A stretch of DNA of 64,000 nt, from contig NZ_JARZAE010000004.1 in the NCBI RefSeq assembly GCF_029892095.1, positions 1,798,001 through 1,862,000 on the forward strand. The letters are read 5' to 3'. The translations under genes were made by a program, and so were the position numbers. Shown piece after piece: positions 62,004 through 64,000 of the stretch; the stretch's first letter is position 1, and each line of letters opens with the position of its first letter. The notes under the pieces were generated by a model. It worked only from the letters and a program-made list of their open reading frames with translations. It was not told where the DNA came from and searched no databases. This DNA comes from Kitasatospora sp. MAP12-44 (lineage in GTDB: Bacteria; Actinomycetota; Actinomycetes; Streptomycetales; Streptomycetaceae).

Positions 62004-64000
62004 TTACCGCGCGTTGAAGTACGTCGCCTGCGGGTGGTGGATGACGATCGCGTCGGTGGACTGCTCCGGGTGCAGCTGGAACTCCTCGGAGAGCACCACA
62101 CCGATCCGCTCGGGCTTGAGCAGCTCGGCGATCTTGGCGCGGTCCTCCAGCTCGGGGCAGGCACCGTAGCCCAGCGAGAAGCGGGCGCCGCGGTACTTCA
62201 GGGCGAACATGTCCTTGACGTCCTGCGGGTCCTCGTCGCCGAAGCCGAGCTCGAAGCGGACCCGGGCGTGCCAGAACTCGGCCAGCGCCTCGGCGAGTTG
62301 GACGGACAGGCCGTGCAACTCCAGGTAGTCGCGGTAGGCGTCCGCCTTGAACAGCTCATTGGCGGCCTCGGAGATCCGATTGCCCATGGTGACCACCTGC
62401 AGGCCGAGCACGTCGCGCTCGCCGCTCTCCTCCGGGCGGAAGAAGTCGGCCAGGCAGAGCCTGCGGCCGCGGCGCTGGCGCGGGAAGGTGAAGCGGGTGT
62501 GCTCGCTGCCGTCCAGGTTGTAGACCAGCAGGTCATCGCCCTTGGAGGCGGCCGGGTAGTAGCCGTAGACCACGGCCGGCTCCAGCCAGCCCTCGGTCTG
62601 CAGCCGGTCCAGCCACATCCGCAGCCGCGGCCGGCCCTCGGTCTCCACCAGCTCCTCGTAGCTCGGGCCGGCGCCGGTGCGGGCCGCCTTCAGGCCCCAC
62701 TGGCCCTTGAAGAGCGCGTCCTCGTCCAGCCAGGAGGAGTAGTCGGCGAACGGGATGCCCTTGACGATCCGGTCCCCCCAGAACGGCGGCTCCGGCACCC
62801 GGTTGTCGACGGCGACGTCCGAGCGGATCTGGCCGAGGTTCACCTCCTCCGGCTCCTCGACCTCCACCCGGGCGTGCCGGCGCTGCTTCAGCTCGGGCAG
62901 CACCACGCCCGGCACCCCGCGCTTGACGCCGATCAGCGCGTCCATCAGCCGCAGGCCCTCGAAGGCGTCGCGGGCGTAGCGGACCTCGCCGTCGTAGATC
63001 TCGTGCAGGTCCTGCTCGACGTAGGCGCGGGTCAGCGCGGCGCCGCCAAGGATGACGGGGTAGTCGGCCGCCAGCTTGCGCTGGTTGAGCTCCTGGAGGT
63101 TCTCCTTCATGATGACGGTCGACTTCACCAGCAGCCCGGACATCCCGATCACGTCGGCCTGGTGCTCGACGGCCGCGTCCAGGATCGCCGAGACCGGCTG
63201 CTTGATGCCGAGGTTGACCACGGTGTAGCCGTTGTTCGACAGGATGATGTCGACCAGGTTCTTGCCGATGTCGTGCACGTCGCCCTTGACGGTGGCCAGC
63301 ACGATGGTGCCCTTGCCCTCGTCATCGGACTTCTCCATGTGCGGCTCCAAGTGGGCCACCGCGGTCTTCATCACCTCGGCGGACTGCAGCACGAACGGCA
63401 GCTGCATCTGGCCGGAGCCGAACAGCTCGCCGACCACCTTCATGCCCGACAGCAGCGTGTCGTTGACGATCTCCAGCGCCGGGCGCAGCGTCAACGCCTC
63501 GTCCAGGTCCGCCTCCAGGCCCTTGCGCTCGCCGTCGATGATCCGGCGCTGCAGGCGCTCCTCCAGCGGCAGGGCGGCCAGCTCCTCCGCCTTGGAGGCC
63601 GCGCTGGACGCCGCGCTGACGCCCTCGAAGAGCTGCAGCAGCCGCTGCAGCGGGTCGTAGGCCGGCTCGGTGTCGGTGGCCGGGCGGCGGCGGTCGTAGA
63701 CCAGGTCGAGGGCGACCTCGCGCTGCTCCTGAGGGATCCGGGCCATCGGCAGGATCTTGGAGGCGTGCACGATCGCCGAGTCCAGGCCCGCCTCCACGCA
63801 CTCGTTGAGGAAGACCGAGTTGATCACCTGGCGGGCCGCCGGGCTGAGCCCGAAGGAGATGTTGGACAGGCCCAGCGTGGTCTGCACCGCCGGGTGGCGG
63901 CGCTTGAGCTCGCGGATCGCCTCGATCGTCTCGATGCCGTCGCGCCGGGACTCCTCCTGGCCGGTGCCCAGCGTGAAGGCCAGGCAGTCGACGATCACGT
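62004..64000 (-). CDS. metH: Cobalamin-dependent methionine synthase, C-terminal part
   Basis: About 665 visible residues; the 5' part lies beyond the right edge. Visible in order: the end of the pterin-binding barrel (TLGLSNISFGLSP), the cobalamin cap domain, and the B12-binding domain with the lower-ligand motif DVHDIGKN near visible residue 240. The SAM-binding activation domain (FTFPRQRRGRRLCLADFF; YGACPELEDR) follows, to the stop at 62004. It transfers a methyl group from methyltetrahydrofolate to homocysteine. No cobalamin riboswitch can be assessed because the leader is outside the window. Confidence 0.96.
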   Translation of the reverse strand, partial: VIVDCLAFTLGTGQEESRRDGIETIEAIRELKRRHPAVQTTLGLSNISFGLSPAARQVINSVFLNECVEAGLDSAIVHASKILPMARIPQEQREVALDLVYDRRRPATDTEPAYDPLQRLLQLFEGVSAASSAASKAEELAALPLEERLQRRIIDGERKGLEADLDEALTLRPALEIVNDTLLSGMKVVGELFGSGQMQLPFVLQSAEVMKTAVAHLEPHMEKSDDEGKGTIVLATVKGDVHDIGKNLVDIILSNNGYTVVNLGIKQPVSAILDAAVEHQADVIGMSGLLVKSTVIMKENLQELNQRKLAADYPVILGGAALTRAYVEQDLHEIYDGEVRYARDAFEGLRLMDALIGVKRGVPGVVLPELKQRRHARVEVEEPEEVNLGQIRSDVAVDNRVPEPPFWGDRIVKGIPFADYSSWLDEDALFKGQWGLKAARTGAGPSYEELVETEGRPRLRMWLDRLQTEGWLEPAVVYGYYPAASKGDDLLVYNLDGSEHTRFTFPRQRRGRRLCLADFFRPEESGERDVLGLQVVTMGNRISEAANELFKADAYRDYLELHGLSVQLAEALAEFWHARVRFELGFGDEDPQDVKDMFALKYRGARFSLGYGACPELEDRAKIAELLKPERIGVVLSEEFQLHPEQSTDAIVIHHPQATYFNAR

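Overview
The window is high-GC actinobacterial DNA with third-position G/C bias and frequent GTG starts. It carries a pupylation-proteasome locus with WYL regulators, tat genes and a Ski2-like helicase, and its small-gene content points to Streptomycetaceae (Streptomyces, Kitasatospora or Streptacidiphilus). This rests on gene content and order; no 16S gene is present. I see no tRNA, rRNA, CRISPR array, transposase or phage gene.

Layout. 1-8.4 kb: end of a DUF2510 membrane protein, an SDR-fold protein without its catalytic residues, a CDF metal exporter, a PhzF protein, a 5'-3' exonuclease, a secreted sphingomyelinase-like phosphodiesterase and the helY-type helicase. 8.7-38.9 kb: a long accessory stretch. 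It holds a roadblock-like protein, a class V aminotransferase-fold enzyme divergent from a DPP-IV-type peptidase, a YtrA-type ABC operon, a GH36 galactosidase behind a five-gene oligopeptide ABC operon, aminopeptidase P, a recombination scar with a truncated XRE protein, a two-component system facing an FtsX/ABC pair, a Uma2 protein, and a hydroxyproline catabolic cluster with its FCD-GntR regulator. 38.9-53.8 kb: tatC, tatA, two small genes, pafC, pafB, three FKBP isomerases, pafA, prcA, prcB, an endonuclease VII-like gene, pup, dop and arc. 53.8-64 kb: ferredoxin, a secreted unknown protein, trmI, an M50 protease with CBS domains, a RecB-like nuclease coupled to a response regulator, a lipoprotein solute-binding protein, a HAD phosphatase and the C-terminal part of metH.

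How the genes fit together. The 30-38.9 kb cluster encodes a complete route from trans-4-hydroxy-L-proline: epimerase, three-subunit D-hydroxyproline dehydrogenase, pyrroline-hydroxycarboxylate deaminase and 2-oxoglutarate semialdehyde dehydrogenase. It also has a second racemase-family enzyme and a frameshifted pyrroline-2-carboxylate reductase-like gene. A TGTGACATT-type element lies at three promoters of this cluster, including the regulator's own. It recurs as a near-perfect palindrome between the DPP-IV peptidase and the aminotransferase, and in a diverged form before the peptide ABC operon. I infer one regulon for uptake and hydrolysis of proline/hydroxyproline-rich peptides (collagen-like) and catabolism of the released hydroxyproline.

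Core flanks. Exonuclease - helY - tatC - tatA - pafC - pafB - pafA is an old actinobacterial order that I know from Mycobacterium. Here about 30 kb of accessory genes sits between helY and tatC, so the peptide/hydroxyproline block looks inserted into a conserved neighbourhood. The most unusual non-coding object is a 160-bp element at 34660-34819. It has perfect 20-bp terminal inverted repeats and an interior that folds as one long hairpin held by many G-U pairs on only one strand.
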